NCBI RefSeq assembly: GCF_019443445.1
Contig: NZ_CP080378.1
Span: forward strand, 5,332,001-5,396,000
Reading direction: 5' to 3'
DNA: 64,000 nucleotides
Source: Massilia sp. PAMC28688
GTDB lineage: Bacteria; Pseudomonadota; Gammaproteobacteria; Burkholderiales; Burkholderiaceae_D
Shown piece after piece: positions 16,443 to 29,292 of this stretch. The notes under the pieces were generated by a model, which was not told the DNA's origin, ran no database searches, and worked only from the letters and a program-made list of their open reading frames with translations. How positions within the stretch are numbered: position 1 is the first letter of the stretch; the number at the start of each line of letters is the position of its first letter. The position numbers and the translations under genes are program-made.

Positions 16443-17299
16443 ATTCGGTGCGACTCGATTATCCGCTTAGTCTGTTGTGCCGCGTCTTTGACGTCTCGCG
16501 CAGCGGGTTCTACGCAGCAGTGGAGCGCCCGCCGTCCCAGCGTGCCCAGGACGACGAGCGATTGAAGGTGGCGATCAAGGCTGCGCATGTTCAAACCCGC
16601 GAGACATACGGCCCGCTGCGCCTTCGGCCCGAGTTGGTCGCTCAGGGGTTCGATACCGGGCGTGACCGCAACGTCCGGTTGCGGCAGGAGCTGGGCTTGC
16701 GGTGCAAGCAGAAGCGTAAGTTCAAGGCGACGACGAACTCGCGCCACGCGTTCCCAGTGACGGAGAACTTACTGAACCAAACGTTCGCGCCAACCCGGCC
16801 TAACGAAGCCTGGGTGACCGACATCACGTACGTGATGACCGATGAAAGATGGCTGTACCTCGCTGGTGTGAAAGACATTTTTACGTGCGAGCTGGTGGGC
16901 TGTGCGATGGGCCCACGTATGACGCAAGACCTGACCGCGCAAGCCCTGTGGCGTGCGGTACGCAGCAAGCGACCGGCAGCGGGATTGATCCATCACTCGG
17001 ATCGCGGCACTCAGTATTGTGCTGATGATTACCGCAAACTGGTCGAACAATTCGGTATGCAGGCGTCCATGTCGCGCAAAGGGAACTGCTATGACAATGC
17101 TCTGATGGAGAGCTTCTGGGCTAGCTTGAAGAACGAAATGATTCATCATCAGAGGTATGCCTCGCGGGCTAACGCGGAGTCAGCTATCAAGGAGTACATC
17201 GAGATCTCCTACAACCGCCAGCGACGCCACTCGCGTCTTGGAGACGTATCGCCAGCTTCATTCGCCGAAAATTTATGGAAAGAGGCGCTGGCTGCTTGA
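16439..17299 (+). CDS. IS3-family transposase OrfB
   Basis: 286 residues with an HTH_21 region (ETYGPLRLRPELVAQG) and a complete rve core: first Asp in WVTDITYV, second in IHHSDRGTQY, Glu in NALMESFWASLKNE, and the tail YNRQRRHSRLG. Probably made mainly as an OrfAB fusion through the slippery site in orfA. The first residues overlap orfA by 4 bp. No lesion seen. Confidence 0.94.
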   Translation: MNSVRLDYPLSLLCRVFDVSRSGFYAAVERPPSQRAQDDERLKVAIKAAHVQTRETYGPLRLRPELVAQGFDTGRDRNVRLRQELGLRCKQKRKFKATTNSRHAFPVTENLLNQTFAPTRPNEAWVTDITYVMTDERWLYLAGVKDIFTCELVGCAMGPRMTQDLTAQALWRAVRSKRPAAGLIHHSDRGTQYCADDYRKLVEQFGMQASMSRKGNCYDNALMESFWASLKNEMIHHQRYASRANAESAIKEYIEISYNRQRRHSRLGDVSPASFAENLWKEALAA

Positions 17300-17322
17300 A
17301 ACGGACGTGTCCACGATTGACA

Positions 17323-17660
17323 GTACACCTCACACCTTGACGGAACGCGACAATGTCATCCCAGGATTGGTACGGCTGGTCTTCTTAGAGGCAAGCCGGG
17401 CGATCTGTGACAGCCTGAGGTCCGGGGCTATAGTGGTGCGGCCGCGTAGATAGGAAGGTGATGGCGGATTACCGCACGGGTAAATTCATCCTCGGTCCAA
17501 GCGCGTTTAGTCAGGGCACTCAGTACCTGGACTGCTTCAAGGATTGAGCAAACTTCATCAATTTACATCTCGACCTCGCTTGTTTGGCCGACCACCCTAG
17601 CAGTGGAGACGGGCATCCTCATTTTCACATGCGGGAACTGTCCCTGCTAGCAAATGACTG
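17323..17660. other. Intergenic, decayed sequence
   Basis: No intact gene. On the minus strand short open stretches (LEAVQVLSALTKRAW then DEFTRAVIRHH near 17440-17545; DQPYQSWDDIVAF near 17350) look coding-like but are split by stops and frame changes, consistent with a dead gene of unknown type. Confidence 0.35.
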
Positions 17661-17954
17661 TCAGGGATCAATATTTTTTCGCATCTGGAAGTAATGGCGG
17701 CGCACACCGGATAGACGCGCGCCCAGCCATTGAGAGCAATGGGCGATAGAACTGCATAAATGACGCTGATATTCGGCACATCCGAATGCACTGTACACGA
17801 GCGCATCAGATCGGGCCGGTAAGGTATGCGCTCTTTCCGAATGGTCGACCGGACAAACAATCACGTCGGGGTACAGAGCGGGTACACGCCGTTTGCAACC
17901 GAGAATGCAGAGCATGTTCACACCAACAACTAATAAGTAAGTCATTGATTTCAT
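17661..17954 (-). CDS. Possible small lipoprotein next to tRNA-Arg
   Basis: 97 residues from ATG 17954, which is the base immediately after the tRNA-Arg CCA end. It opens with a plausible lipoprotein signal (MTYLLVVGVNMLCILGC). The remainder is Cys/His/Arg-rich and matches no family I know. Coding status is uncertain; the frame may be fortuitous. Confidence 0.25.
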   Translation of the reverse strand: MKSMTYLLVVGVNMLCILGCKRRVPALYPDVIVCPVDHSERAHTLPARSDALVYSAFGCAEYQRHLCSSIAHCSQWLGARLSGVRRHYFQMRKNIDP

Positions 17955-18031
<77 letters not shown>

Positions 18032-18068
18032 TATTGTCGCGGGCAAGAAAATGCCTGCGGAAATGGAA

Positions 18069-18096
18069 ACGGGCTGTCACCTGAATGACAGCCCGT
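18069..18096. terminator. Hairpin between tRNA genes
   Basis: Perfect 11-bp stem (ACGGGCTGTCA / TGACAGCCCGT) with a 6-nt loop; on the minus strand it is followed by a T-rich tract (TTTCCATTTCC). It lies between tRNA-Pro and tRNA-Arg. Confidence 0.65.
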
Positions 18097-18106
18097 CCTT
18101 TGAACT

Positions 18107-18183
18107 TGGTCGGAGTACAAGGATTCGAACCTTGGACCCCCTGGTCCCAAACCAGGTGCGCTACCGGACTGCGCCACACTCCG
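18107..18183 (-). tRNA. tRNA-Pro (anticodon TGG)
   Basis: 77 nt with encoded CCA. Acceptor CGGAGTG/TACTCCG, T-arm CAAGG-TTCGAAT-CCTTG and anticodon loop TTTGGGA (anticodon TGG). Lies just downstream of glmM on the same strand. Confidence 0.95.
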
Positions 18184-18226
18184 AAGACGTCATTATACGT
18201 CGCGCGGCCGGTGGCGTCAACTTTGC

Positions 18227-19567
18227 TTACGAGACGACTTTGTCCGCAATCCGGCGTGCCGTCGAGGCTGCAACATGCGCGTCCTTGGCTTCCACCATTA
18301 CCCGAATCAACGGCTCCGTACCCGATGCGCGGATCAGCACGCGGCCGGTGTCGCCCAGTTCCTGCTCAACAAGTTCCTTCTCCGCCACCATGCCGGCGTT
18401 CTTGGTCCAGTCGAAGCCAGCCGGCACTTTGACGTTGATCAAGGTCTGCGGGTACAGCGTCAGCTTGGCGCAGCACTCGTCGAGCGACTTGCCGGTGCGG
18501 CGCAGTGCCGACAGCACTTGCAGGGCCGACACGATGCCATCACCCGTGGTGTGCTTGTCCAGTGCCAGCAGGTGGCCCGAACCTTCGCCGCCGAATAGCC
18601 AGCCCTTCTCTTTCATCACTTCCAGCACGTAGCGGTCACCCACCTTGGCGCGCGCAAAGCCCACTCCCATTTCCTTGAAAGCCACTTCCAGCGCCATGTT
18701 GGTCATCAATGTGCCCACGGCGCCGGCCACCGGCCCGGTTTCCATGCGGTCCAGCACCATTACGTACAGCAGCTCGTCGCCGTTGTAGATGCGGCCCTTG
18801 CTGTCGCACATGACCAGGCGGTCGGCGTCGCCGTCCAGCGCAATGCCGAGGTCGGCGCGGTGTTCCAGCACGGCCGCGGCCATCGCTTTCGGCACCGTGG
18901 CGCCGCAGCCGTCGTTGATGTTGAAGCCGTCCGGCTTGGCGCCGATGGAGATGACCTCCGCGCCCAGTTCGTGGAACACGTGCGGGGCGATATCGTAAGC
19001 GGCGCCGTGGGCGCAGTCGACCACGATGCGCAGGCCGCGCAGGTCCAGCTCGTTCGGGAAGGTGCCCTTGCAAAATTCGATGTAGCGGCCCTGCGAGTGC
19101 TGCAGGCGCTTGGCGCGGCCCATTTTTTCCGGCGCCACGCAGGTCATCGGCTGGTCAATCATTTCTTCGATTTCCAGTTCCACCGAATCGGCCAGCTTGG
19201 TGCCGTTCTTGGAGAAGAACTTGATGCCGTTGTCGTGGTACGGGTTGTGCGAAGCCGAGATGACGACACCGGCCGACAGGCGCAGCGCGCGCGTCAGGTA
19301 GGCCACGGCCGGGGTCGGCGTGGGGCCGGCCAGGAGGACGTCCACGCCGGCGGCGTTAAAACCCGCTTCCAGCGCCGACTCCAGCATGTAGCCGGAAATG
19401 CGCGTGTCTTTTCCGATCAGAACCGTGGGACGACCCGATGATGAGCTGCGGGTCTTGGCCAGGACCTTGCCCGCGGCGTGACCGAGGCGCATCACGAAGT
19501 CAGGGGTGATCGGCTCGACGCCCACCAGTCCACGTACACCGTCCGTACCGAAATATTTACGTGCCAT
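18227..19567 (-). CDS. glmM: Phosphoglucosamine mutase
   Basis: 446 residues, full length. Converts glucosamine-6-phosphate to glucosamine-1-phosphate for UDP-GlcNAc, peptidoglycan and LPS synthesis. N-terminus [13 protein letters not shown] is the family signature; the phosphorylated active-site Ser is in ISASHNP (about residue 106); the Mg-binding loop is DGDADR; the phosphate-binding loop [12 protein letters not shown] is near the C-terminus. It follows folP by 27 bp, the classic ftsH-folP-glmM order of gamma- and betaproteobacteria. Confidence 0.97.
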   Translation of the reverse strand: MARKYFGTDGVRGLVGVEPITPDFVMRLGHAAGKVLAKTRSSSSGRPTVLIGKDTRISGYMLESALEAGFNAAGVDVLLAGPTPTPAVAYLTRALRLSAGVVISASHNPYHDNGIKFFSKNGTKLADSVELEIEEMIDQPMTCVAPEKMGRAKRLQHSQGRYIEFCKGTFPNELDLRGLRIVVDCAHGAAYDIAPHVFHELGAEVISIGAKPDGFNINDGCGATVPKAMAAAVLEHRADLGIALDGDADRLVMCDSKGRIYNGDELLYVMVLDRMETGPVAGAVGTLMTNMALEVAFKEMGVGFARAKVGDRYVLEVMKEKGWLFGGEGSGHLLALDKHTTGDGIVSALQVLSALRRTGKSLDECCAKLTLYPQTLINVKVPAGFDWTKNAGMVAEKELVEQELGDTGRVLIRASGTEPLIRVMVEAKDAHVAASTARRIADKVVS

Positions 19568-19594
19568 ATTTTGCTCTTTTTGAATGAAAAGTTG

Positions 19595-20428
19595 TTAAAT
19601 CGTGGCGGCTTGCCACACGTTGACGGCGTCGACTGTTTCAACGACATCATGCACCCGTACAATGCGAGCGCCATGCGCGATCGCAGCGAGTGCTCCAGCG
19701 ATATTGCCTGCGAGTCGCTGCTCCACCGGCTTGCCGGTGACGGCCCCGATCATGGACTTGCGTGATACGCCAGCCAGAACCGGTAAGCCAATTTCTTGCT
19801 GCATCCTGCCAATGTTGCGCAGTAATGCGTAATTATGTTCCACGGTTTTGCCAAAGCCAAAGCCGGGATCGATGCAGATGCGCTCGCGCTCGATGCCGGC
19901 CGCCACCATGGCGTCGACCCGCTCGCGCAGAAAGCTGATCACTTCCGCCACCACATCCTCGTAGCGCGGATCCTGCTGCATCGATTGTGGCGTGCCCTGC
20001 ATGTGCATTACGCACAGGGCGCAGTCGCTGCCCTGCACCGCTTCCAGTGCCCCCGGCGCCCGAAAACCGTTGATATCATTGATCATGTCCGCGCCGGCAA
20101 TGATGGCTTCGCGCATGACCTGGGGCTTGTACGTGTCGACCGACAAGGGCTTGCCCATGTCGCGCAAAGCATACAGCACCGGCATCACCCGGCCCAGTTC
20201 CTGTGCCAATGGCACTGCGGGCGCGCCCGGACGGCTCGATTCGCCGCCCACATCAATGATGTCGACGCCCTCCCCGATCATTTCCTCGGCGCGCGAGACG
20301 GCAAACTCGAGCGACTCGTAACGCCCGCCATCCGAAAACGAATCCGGCGTCGTGTTCAGTATCCCCATCACGAGGGGGCGCTTGTCGAGCGCGAAGCCGA
20401 AACGGCCGCATTGCAGGTATTGTCGCAT
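19595..20428 (-). CDS. folP: Dihydropteroate synthase
   Basis: 277 residues. Joins p-aminobenzoate to dihydropterin pyrophosphate in folate synthesis and is the sulfonamide target. Signatures: MGILNTTPDSFSDGG at about residue 22, GGESSRPGA, NDINGF, the CVMHMQGTPQSMQ loop and DPGFGFGKT. A strong terminator (20465-20495) lies between it and the upstream ftsH, so folP-glmM may have its own promoter or depend on read-through. Confidence 0.97.
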   Translation of the reverse strand: MRQYLQCGRFGFALDKRPLVMGILNTTPDSFSDGGRYESLEFAVSRAEEMIGEGVDIIDVGGESSRPGAPAVPLAQELGRVMPVLYALRDMGKPLSVDTYKPQVMREAIIAGADMINDINGFRAPGALEAVQGSDCALCVMHMQGTPQSMQQDPRYEDVVAEVISFLRERVDAMVAAGIERERICIDPGFGFGKTVEHNYALLRNIGRMQQEIGLPVLAGVSRKSMIGAVTGKPVEQRLAGNIAGALAAIAHGARIVRVHDVVETVDAVNVWQAATI

Positions 20429-20464
20429 TCGTTGTTGGATTTCTTCCGGGCGTCATCCATGAAA

Positions 20465-20495
20465 AATGCCGCTCAGTTATTGCCTGAGCGGCATT
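20465..20495 (-). terminator. Rho-independent terminator after ftsH
   Basis: AATGCCGCTCAG / CTGAGCGGCATT, a perfect 12-bp stem with a 7-nt loop; on the minus strand it is followed directly by a T-run. It ends the ftsH transcript. Confidence 0.85.
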
Positions 20496-20526
20496 ATATA
20501 CTTCTACGGAAACTTTCCGTTTTCGA

Positions 20527-22413
<1,887 letters not shown>

Positions 22414-22592
22414 GAAAACTCCTTCGATGCAGACGCATCCGATACCGATTCTAGAACGCCGATTTTACTCGCATTAAGCAGCAGGTGCCACGCGCGCCCC
22501 ACTGCGGAGTCGAAAAACCCGCGAAAATCTTTGCTTATTAGCCGATTTGCATGGTTTTTCGGTTCTTCCACAGCCGATATTGGGGGAACCCA

Positions 22593-23279
22593 TCAAATAT
22601 CAAGGGGGGCTTCTTCTTCCAGCGCGGTATTGGTGGCCGAAGGATTTTTCAAGCCCTTGCCAACGAGGAAAATCTCGGACGATTTGTCCCGGCTCGCCTT
22701 GGGCTTGACTTGTTTGACAACCTTGAATTCGGTGCGGAATTTCTCGACGATTTGACTAAAACCCATGTCTTTAAAACATTTGACCACGAGCGCGCCGCTC
22801 GGCTTCATGTGGAACTGGGTAAATTCAATGGCCAGGTCAATCAGGTGCTCCATGCGCGCGGAGTCCGCCGTCGGAATGCCCGACAGGTTCGGGGCCATGT
22901 CCGACAGCACCAGGTCGCACTTGCGTCCGTCCAGGATGGTGTCGAGCTGACGCAAAATGCGCGCCTCGCGGAAGTCGCCGAGAATGAAATGCATGTCCGC
23001 GATCGGCTCCATGGGCAGCATGTCCAGCCCGATGATGGTGCCATTGATGCCGCCGCCTTCCTTGCCCGCCAGCTTGCGGCGCACGTACTGCCCCCAGCTG
23101 CCCGGCGTGCAGCCAAGGTCGACAATAACCTGGCCCGGCTTGATCAGCTTTTCAGCCTCGTCAATTTCTTTGAGTTTGAAAGCTGCGCGCGCCCGGTAAC
23201 CCTCTTTTTGCGCCAGTTTGACGTAAGGGTCGTTGATATGGTCGTGTAACCAGTTTTTGTTTAATTTCTTCTTCTTCAT
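22593..23279 (-). CDS. rlmE: 23S rRNA (uridine-2552-2'-O)-methyltransferase
   Basis: 228 residues, usual for RlmE/FtsJ/RrmJ. Methylates U2552 of 23S rRNA in the late 50S subunit. N-terminal basic [23 protein letters not shown]-binding [15 protein letters not shown] (about residue 58), catalytic-region DMAPNLSGI, and VVKCFKDMG. It lies upstream of ftsH in the same direction (180 bp gap) and divergent from yhbY, with about 40 bp shared for both promoters. Confidence 0.96.
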   Translation of the reverse strand: MKKKKLNKNWLHDHINDPYVKLAQKEGYRARAAFKLKEIDEAEKLIKPGQVIVDLGCTPGSWGQYVRRKLAGKEGGGINGTIIGLDMLPMEPIADMHFILGDFREARILRQLDTILDGRKCDLVLSDMAPNLSGIPTADSARMEHLIDLAIEFTQFHMKPSGALVVKCFKDMGFSQIVEKFRTEFKVVKQVKPKASRDKSSEIFLVGKGLKNPSATNTALEEEAPLDI

Positions 23280-23320
23280 TCGCGTAGAATACTGCTTTTA
23301 AGGGATTTAACTAAAATATT

Positions 23321-23791
23321 ATGCAAAAACTTACACCCGTCGAGCGCAGCGCACTGCGCGCTGAGGCGCATGCGCTCAAGCCCGTTGTGATCATTGGCGA
23401 AGCGGGCCTGACGCCTTCCGTCATGAAGGAAATCGGCGCCAGCCTCGACTCGCACGGCCTGATCAAGGTCCGTGTGTTCGGTGACGACCGTGAAATGCGC
23501 ACGGAAATCTATGAAAATATCTGCACCGAATTGCAGGCCCACCCGGTCCAGCACATCGGCAAGCTGCTCGTCATCTACCGCCCCAAGGTGGAAGTGGAAA
23601 AAGCGCGCAGCACCAAGTCCGGCAAGGGCATGCGTGAAGTGACCATCGTCAAGGCCAGCGCCAGCGGCACCAAGCGCCCCAGCGTGACCAAGGTCATGAT
23701 CAAAGGGAATGAGCGCGTGACCGAAGGCGGCACCATCAAGCGTGCCAAGCCGCGCCAGAAGAGCACCAAGAAAAGCGAACTGGGCAAATAA
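23321..23791 (+). CDS. yhbY: YhbY-family RNA-binding protein with basic tail
   Basis: 156 residues. The first ~95 form a CRS1-YhbY domain (LRAEAHALKPVVIIGEAGLT, then VRVFGDDREMR and LVIYRPK), a KH-like fold linked to 50S ribosome assembly. The typical bacterial protein ends there; this one continues for about 60 Lys/Arg/Ser/Thr-rich residues, probably a disordered RNA-binding tail. It is divergently transcribed from rlmE, another ribosome-maturation gene. Confidence 0.92.
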   Translation: MQKLTPVERSALRAEAHALKPVVIIGEAGLTPSVMKEIGASLDSHGLIKVRVFGDDREMRTEIYENICTELQAHPVQHIGKLLVIYRPKVEVEKARSTKSGKGMREVTIVKASASGTKRPSVTKVMIKGNERVTEGGTIKRAKPRQKSTKKSELGK

Positions 23792-23825
23792 TGCCCATCC
23801 GGGTGGAAGGCTGGGGCTATTAACC

Positions 23826-24296
23826 CTATTGCGCTTCCACCTTGCGCGTTTCCTTGTGAATCAAAAAGAACGCCAGGATCGTCATCTGCGCGTACAGCAG
23901 CAGCGACACACCATGCAGGATGCCAAACAGGCGGCGGCTGTCGGCAATCATCACCCCGCCCTGCCCTGAAGCGCGCAGTTCCTGCATCAGCGGCTGCGAG
24001 CCAAAATAGAACAGCACCCACGCCAGCATCACCAGCAGCACGCCGGTCATGACATTGCGCGTGGCCGCATCGAGCTTCTTGTCCATCCACACCAACACCA
24101 GCAGCGCCATGCCGCATACGAGACCAATGATGGCTTCAGCGCGAAACAGCGGCGCCACCGCCTGGCCGAAGCCGGCGCGGTCGCTGATGCTCGCATTGAT
24201 CAAGGAGGCGCGGATGGCCACCAGCACGGCGCTGCCCGCCCACAGGCTCAGAAGAGCCACGCGGGCGCGCTGCAGGAGAGACAAATTCGCCATCAA
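23826..24296 (-). CDS. DUF4149-family membrane protein
   Basis: 156 residues with about four hydrophobic segments ([62 protein letters not shown]). Matches the DUF4149 pattern, a small inner-membrane family of unknown role. The start ATG overlaps the greA stop (ATGA), so the two are co-translated. Families of this type often sit beside greA in betaproteobacteria. Confidence 0.8.
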   Translation of the reverse strand: MMANLSLLQRARVALLSLWAGSAVLVAIRASLINASISDRAGFGQAVAPLFRAEAIIGLVCGMALLVLVWMDKKLDAATRNVMTGVLLVMLAWVLFYFGSQPLMQELRASGQGGVMIADSRRLFGILHGVSLLLYAQMTILAFFLIHKETRKVEAQ

Positions 24297-24772
24297 ATGT
24301 ATTTGACTTCCAGGATTTCGTATTCGCGCGGGCCGGACGGCGCCTGCACTTCCACCACGTCGCCGGCGTACTTGCCGATCAGGGCACGCGAGATGGGCGA
24401 AGTCACCGAAATCTTGTTCAGTTTGAGGTCGGCTTCGTCCATGCCCACGATCTGGTAGGTCACCTTCTGGCCGTTTTCCAGGTCTTCCAGGTCGACGGTG
24501 GCGGCAAACACGACACGCCCTTCGGCGTCGAGCGTGGTCGGATCGATGATCTGGGCGGCCGACAGCTTGCCTTCGAGTTCGGCGATGCGCCCTTCCACGA
24601 ACGCCTGGCGCTCCTTGGCGGCGTCGTATTCTGCGTTCTCGGACAGGTCGCCGTGGGAACGCGCTTCTGCGATGGCGTCAATCACGATACGGCGCTCCTT
24701 GGTCTTGAGCTGATGCAGCTCTTCCTTGAGCAGTTCTGCGCCGAATTTGGTAAGTGGGACGGATGAATTCAT
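24293..24772 (-). CDS. greA: Transcription elongation factor GreA
   Basis: 159 residues from ATG 24772 (the frame opens 12 codons earlier, but [19 protein letters not shown] is the family start and gives normal length). Rescues backtracked RNA polymerase by stimulating transcript cleavage. N-terminal coiled coil with [20 protein letters not shown] at its tip and a C-terminal FKBP-like domain ([14 protein letters not shown]). It lies downstream of carB, separated by a large hairpin. Confidence 0.96.
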   Translation of the reverse strand: MNSSVPLTKFGAELLKEELHQLKTKERRIVIDAIAEARSHGDLSENAEYDAAKERQAFVEGRIAELEGKLSAAQIIDPTTLDAEGRVVFAATVDLEDLENGQKVTYQIVGMDEADLKLNKISVTSPISRALIGKYAGDVVEVQAPSGPREYEILEVKYI

Positions 24773-24802
24773 GGTGTATTCGCGTTTCTGCTGAAAAGTG
24801 AA

Positions 24803-24858
24803 AACCACAGAGGCACGCGGCGTGTTACAAAAAACGCCGCCGCGCGAACTCTGTGGTT
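24803..24858 (-). terminator. Large hairpin between carB and greA
   Basis: Outer stem AACCACAGAG / CTCTGTGGTT with an inner GCGGCGT / ACGCCGC stem; on the minus strand it is followed by TTTTCACTTTTC. Likely terminator or attenuator after carB. Confidence 0.6.
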
Positions 24859-24876
24859 AAGGGTACTGCTGACTGC

Positions 24877-27800
24877 TTAGTTTAAGGTTTTATGCAGGCC
24901 TTGTAAATCGTACACGCGCAACTCGTCGAGATGACGCATGCCTTCGACCGCAGCCTCCGCACCCGCTATTGTAGTGTATGTCGTGACCCGGGCGGCCAAA
25001 GCCGAAATCCGGATCGCGCGCGAGTCCACAATCGCACTGCGTTTTTCATCGACCGTGTTGATCACCAGCGCGATCTCGTGGTTCTTGATCATGTCGACCA
25101 CGTGCGGACGGCCTTCCAGCACCTTGTTCACGGCCTGGCACGGAATGCCGGCGGCGTTGATGACGGCGGCGGTGCCCTTGGTGGCGGCGATCTGGAAGCC
25201 CATCTCGTGCAGGTCACGTGCCACTTTCACGGCGCGCGGCTTGTCCGGGCCTTTGATCGACAGGAATACCTTGCCCGATTCCGGCAGCTTGACGCCGGCG
25301 CCCATCTGCGACTTCACGAACGCTTCGCCAAAGGTGGTGCCAACGCCCATCACTTCGCCGGTGGACTTCATCTCCGGTCCCAAAATCGTGTCCACGCCGG
25401 GGAATTTCACGAACGGGAACACCGCTTCCTTGACGCTGTAGAACGGCGGCACCACTTCCTTGGTGATGCCCTGCGAGGCGAGCGTCTGGCCCACCATGCA
25501 GCGCGCCGCGATCTTGGCCAGCTGCAGGCCGGTGGCCTTGGACACGAACGGCACGGTGCGCGATGCGCGCGGGTTCACTTCCAGCACGAACACGGTGTCC
25601 TGCACCACGCCGTCGATCTCCTGCTTCTGGATTGCGAACTGCACGTTCATCAGGCCCACCACGTTCAGGCCCTTGGCCATGAGCGAGGTCTGGCGCTTGA
25701 GTTCATCGATGGTGGCCTGCGACAGCGAATACGGCGGCAGCGAACAGGCCGAGTCGCCCGAGTGCACGCCGGCCTGCTCGATGTGCTCCATCACGCCGCC
25801 GATGAAGGTGGTCTCGCCGTCCGAGATGCAGTCCACGTCCACCTCAATCGCGTCGTTCAGGAAGCGGTCCAGCAGCACCGGCGAATCGTGCGATACCTTG
25901 ACCGCTTCGCGCATGTAGCGCTCCAGGTCGCGCTGCTCGTGCACGATTTCCATCGCGCGGCCGCCCAGTACGTAGGATGGGCGCACCACCAGCGGGTAGC
26001 CGATTTCCTGTGCCAGGTCGATCGCTTCGGCTTCGGTACGCGCGGTGCGGTTGGGCGGCTGGCGCAGGCCGAGGGTTTGCAGCATCTGCTGGAAACGCTC
26101 GCGGTCTTCGGCCGCGTCGATCATGTCGGGCGAGGTGCCGATGATCGGCACGCCGTTCGCTTCCAGGTCCAGCGCAAGTTTAAGCGGGGTCTGGCCGCCG
26201 TACTGCACGATCACGCCCACCGGCTTTTCGAGCGCCACGATTTCCAGCACGTCTTCCAGCGTCAGCGATTCAAAGTACAGGCGGTCGGACGTGTCGTAGT
26301 CGGTCGAAACGGTCTCGGGATTGCAGTTGACCATGATGGTCTCATAGCCGTCTTCGCGCATCGCCAGCGCCGCGTGCACGCAGCAGTAATCGAATTCGAT
26401 ACCCTGGCCGATGCGGTTCGGGCCACCGCCCAGCACCATGATCTTTTTCTTGTCGCTCGGGTTGGACTCGCACTCTTCATCGTAGGTCGAGTACATGTAC
26501 GCGGTGTCGGTCGAAAACTCGGCCGCGCAGGTGTCCACCCGCTTGTACACGGGACGGATGCCCATGGCGTGGCGCGCTTCGCGCACGGCCGTGTCGGTGG
26601 TGTGCATCAAAAAGGCCAGGCGGCGGTCCGAAAAGCCCTTTTGCTTCAACTTGTACAGCAGCGGCTTGTCGAGGTTTTCCAGCTTCTGATGGTCCAGCCA
26701 CAATTCGATGTCGACGATTTCCTTGATCTGGATGAGGAACCACGGATCGATGTGGGTGAGCGCATGCACTTCTTCGAGCGTGAAGCCCTGGGCGAAGGCG
26801 TCGCCCACGTACCAGATGCGGTCCGGTCCCGGCTCGCCCAGTTCTTCCTCGATCTTTTCGCGGTCGCGCGTCTTTTCGTTCAGGCCATCGACGCCCACTT
26901 CCAGGCCGCGCAGCGCTTTCTGGAACGACTCCTGGAAGGTGCGGCCAATGGCCATGACTTCGCCCACCGACTTCATTTGCGTCGTCAGGTGCTGGTCGGC
27001 AGCGGGGAATTTTTCAAACGTGAAGCGCGGGATCTTGACCACCACGTAGTCAATCGACGGCTCGAACGATGCCGGCGTGGCGCCGCCCGTGATCTCGTTG
27101 CGCAGTTCGTCGAGCGTGAAGCCCACGGCCAGCTTGGCCGCCACCTTGGCGATCGGAAAGCCGGTCGCCTTGGAAGCGAGCGCCGAGGAACGCGACACGC
27201 GCGGATTCATTTCGATCACGATCATGCGGCCGTCGGCCGGGTTGATCGCGAACTGCACGTTGGAGCCGCCCGTGTCCACGCCAATTTCGCGCAGCACTGC
27301 CAGGCTGGCGTTGCGCATGATCTGGTATTCCTTGTCCGTCAGCGTCTGCGCCGGGGCCACGGTAATGGAGTCGCCCGTGTGCACGCCCATCGGGTCGAGG
27401 TTTTCGATCGAGCAGATGATGATGCAGTTGTCGGCCTTGTCGCGCACGACTTCCATCTCGTACTCTTTCCAGCCAATCAAGGACTCTTCAATCAGCAGTT
27501 CCTTGGTGGGCGAGGCTTCCAGGCCGCGCTTGCAGATGGTCTCGAATTCTTCTTCGTTGTAGGCGATGCCGCCGCCCGTGCCGCCCATGGTGAACGATGG
27601 ACGGATAATGGTCGGAAAACCCAGCTCGCGCTGCACGGCCCACGATTCCTCCATCGAGTGAGCCACGCCCGAGCGCGCGGAACCGAGGCCAATCTTGGTC
27701 ATCGCTTCCTTGAACTTGGAGCGGTCTTCTGCCTTGTCGATGGCTTCGGGCGAAGCGCCGATCAGCTCCACGTTGTACTGGGCCAGCACGCCGTTGTTGT

Positions 27801-28107
27801 GCAGGTCGAGCGCGCAATTGAGCGCGGTCTGGCCGCCCATGGTCGGCAAGATGGCGTCGGGACGCTCCTTGGCGATGATGCGCTCGACCACCTTCCAGGT
27901 GATTGGCTCGATGTAGGTCACATCGGCCATCTCCGGGTCGGTCATGATGGTGGCCGGGTTGCTGTTGACGAGGATGACCTTGTAGCCTTCTTCACGCAGG
28001 GCCTTGCAGGCCTGGGCGCCGGAATAATCAAACTCGCAGGCCTGGCCGATAATGATCGGGCCAGCGCCAATAATCAAAATACTTTTAATGTCACTACGCT
28101 TTGCCAT
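24877..28107 (-). CDS. carB: Carbamoyl phosphate synthase, large subunit
   Basis: 1076 residues, full length. Uses ammonia delivered by CarA, bicarbonate and two ATP to make carbamoyl phosphate for pyrimidines and arginine. Two ATP-grasp halves are visible: the first begins [20 protein letters not shown] and holds [12 protein letters not shown]; the second begins [20 protein letters not shown] and holds [13 protein letters not shown]. The C-terminal MGS-like allosteric domain ([14 protein letters not shown] onward) completes it. It follows carA by 15 bp. Confidence 0.98.
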   Translation of the reverse strand: MAKRSDIKSILIIGAGPIIIGQACEFDYSGAQACKALREEGYKVILVNSNPATIMTDPEMADVTYIEPITWKVVERIIAKERPDAILPTMGGQTALNCALDLHNNGVLAQYNVELIGASPEAIDKAEDRSKFKEAMTKIGLGSARSGVAHSMEESWAVQRELGFPTIIRPSFTMGGTGGGIAYNEEEFETICKRGLEASPTKELLIEESLIGWKEYEMEVVRDKADNCIIICSIENLDPMGVHTGDSITVAPAQTLTDKEYQIMRNASLAVLREIGVDTGGSNVQFAINPADGRMIVIEMNPRVSRSSALASKATGFPIAKVAAKLAVGFTLDELRNEITGGATPASFEPSIDYVVVKIPRFTFEKFPAADQHLTTQMKSVGEVMAIGRTFQESFQKALRGLEVGVDGLNEKTRDREKIEEELGEPGPDRIWYVGDAFAQGFTLEEVHALTHIDPWFLIQIKEIVDIELWLDHQKLENLDKPLLYKLKQKGFSDRRLAFLMHTTDTAVREARHAMGIRPVYKRVDTCAAEFSTDTAYMYSTYDEECESNPSDKKKIMVLGGGPNRIGQGIEFDYCCVHAALAMREDGYETIMVNCNPETVSTDYDTSDRLYFESLTLEDVLEIVALEKPVGVIVQYGGQTPLKLALDLEANGVPIIGTSPDMIDAAEDRERFQQMLQTLGLRQPPNRTARTEAEAIDLAQEIGYPLVVRPSYVLGGRAMEIVHEQRDLERYMREAVKVSHDSPVLLDRFLNDAIEVDVDCISDGETTFIGGVMEHIEQAGVHSGDSACSLPPYSLSQATIDELKRQTSLMAKGLNVVGLMNVQFAIQKQEIDGVVQDTVFVLEVNPRASRTVPFVSKATGLQLAKIAARCMVGQTLASQGITKEVVPPFYSVKEAVFPFVKFPGVDTILGPEMKSTGEVMGVGTTFGEAFVKSQMGAGVKLPESGKVFLSIKGPDKPRAVKVARDLHEMGFQIAATKGTAAVINAAGIPCQAVNKVLEGRPHVVDMIKNHEIALVINTVDEKRSAIVDSRAIRISALAARVTTYTTIAGAEAAVEGMRHLDELRVYDLQGLHKTLN

Positions 28108-28122
28108 CTATCTCTCTCTGCT

Positions 28123-29292
28123 TTAATTTTTCGCCGCGGCTTGCATCAGGCTGATGAAGCGGTCAAACAGGTAACTGACGTCGTTCGGTCCCGGCGACGC
28201 TTCAGGGTGGCCCTGGAAGCAGAAGGCCGGCTTGTCGGTGCGGGCAAAGCCCTGCAGCGAGCCGTCGAACAGCGACACGTGGGTCACGCGGCAGTTGGCC
28301 GGCAGCGACTGGGCATCGACTGCAAAACCGTGGTTCTGCGAAGTGATCATGACCTGTTTGGAGTCGAGATCCTGCACCGGGTGGTTGGCACCGTGGTGGC
28401 CGAACTTCATCTTCAGTGTCTGCGCGCCGGACGCCAGCGCCATGATCTGGTGACCAAGGCAGATGCCGAAGGTAGGCAAGCCTTTTTCAATCAGTTCTTT
28501 GGTCGCTGCAATGGCGTAGTCGCACGGTGCCGGGTCGCCCGGGCCATTGGCCAAAAAGATGCCGTCCGGGTTCAGGGCCAGTGCGTCGGCAGCGCTCGAC
28601 TGGGCCGGGAGCACCGTCACGCGGCAGCCGCGCTCGGTGAGCATACGCAGGATGTTGCGCTTGACGCCGTAGTCGAACGCCACCACGTGAAATTTCGCGT
28701 CTTCCAGCTTGCCGTAGCCCTGCCCCAGCTGCCACTCGGTTTCGGTAAATTCGTAGGCGGTCTTGGTGGAGACCACCTTGGCCAGGTCCATCCCGTTCAG
28801 GCCCGGGAAAGAGCGCGCCAGTTCCAGCGCCTGCAGCGTGTCCGGCTCATTGCCCTGGGTACCCACCAGGATGGCACCGCTCTGCGCACCTTTTTCGCGC
28901 AGCAGGCGCGTGAGCTTGCGGGTGTCGATGCCGGCGAGGGCAACGATGCCTTCGGCTTTCAGGTATTCGGAGAGGGATTGGGTGGAGCGGAAATTCGATG
29001 CCAGCAATGGCAGGTCGCGAATGATGAGGCCGGCGGCGTGGACCTTGCTCGCTTCCACATCTTCAATGTTCACACCGGTGTTGCCGATGTGCGGGTATGT
29101 CAGGGTGACGATCTGGCGGGAGTAGCTGGGGTCGGTCAGGATTTCCTGGTAACCCGTCATGGCAGTATTGAAAACGACTTCCCCGGTGGTATGACCGGCA
29201 GCGCCAATGGAAATACCTTTAAATATGGTTCCGTCTGCTAGCGCCAGGATGGCTGGAACGGATGGGCCAGAAAAAAACGGCGGCAAGGGCAA
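28123..29292 (-). CDS. carA: Carbamoyl phosphate synthase, small subunit
   Basis: 389 residues. Hydrolyses glutamine and channels ammonia to CarB. N-terminal CPSase small-chain domain ([31 protein letters not shown]) and a class I glutamine amidotransferase domain with nucleophile Cys in FGICLGHQ, His in [12 protein letters not shown] and the following Glu. First gene of the carA-carB transcript. About 240 bp upstream are free of genes; no attenuator was recognised there. Confidence 0.98.
   Translation of the reverse strand: MPLPPFFSGPSVPAILALADGTIFKGISIGAAGHTTGEVVFNTAMTGYQEILTDPSYSRQIVTLTYPHIGNTGVNIEDVEASKVHAAGLIIRDLPLLASNFRSTQSLSEYLKAEGIVALAGIDTRKLTRLLREKGAQSGAILVGTQGNEPDTLQALELARSFPGLNGMDLAKVVSTKTAYEFTETEWQLGQGYGKLEDAKFHVVAFDYGVKRNILRMLTERGCRVTVLPAQSSAADALALNPDGIFLANGPGDPAPCDYAIAATKELIEKGLPTFGICLGHQIMALASGAQTLKMKFGHHGANHPVQDLDSKQVMITSQNHGFAVDAQSLPANCRVTHVSLFDGSLQGFARTDKPAFCFQGHPEASPGPNDVSYLFDRFISLMQAAAKN

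Larger units (their letters stand above)
16083..17322 (+). mobile_element. IS3-family element, second copy type
   Basis: About 1240 bp. The ends are imperfect inverted repeats sharing TG termini and the core GTGGACAC followed by TCC (left from 16083; right, reverse complemented, ending 17322). No matching target duplication is seen (GCC left, GTA right), so the insertion is old or rearranged. Contains orfA and orfB with a slippery site. It is distinct from the IS407-group element at 10690. Confidence 0.75.

Noticed and set aside
24931..29241. Plus-strand frame of over 1400 codons antisense to carB and carA
   Set aside because: It mirrors the high-GC third positions of carAB; its His/Arg/Gly-rich translation has no domains, and carAB are unmistakable.
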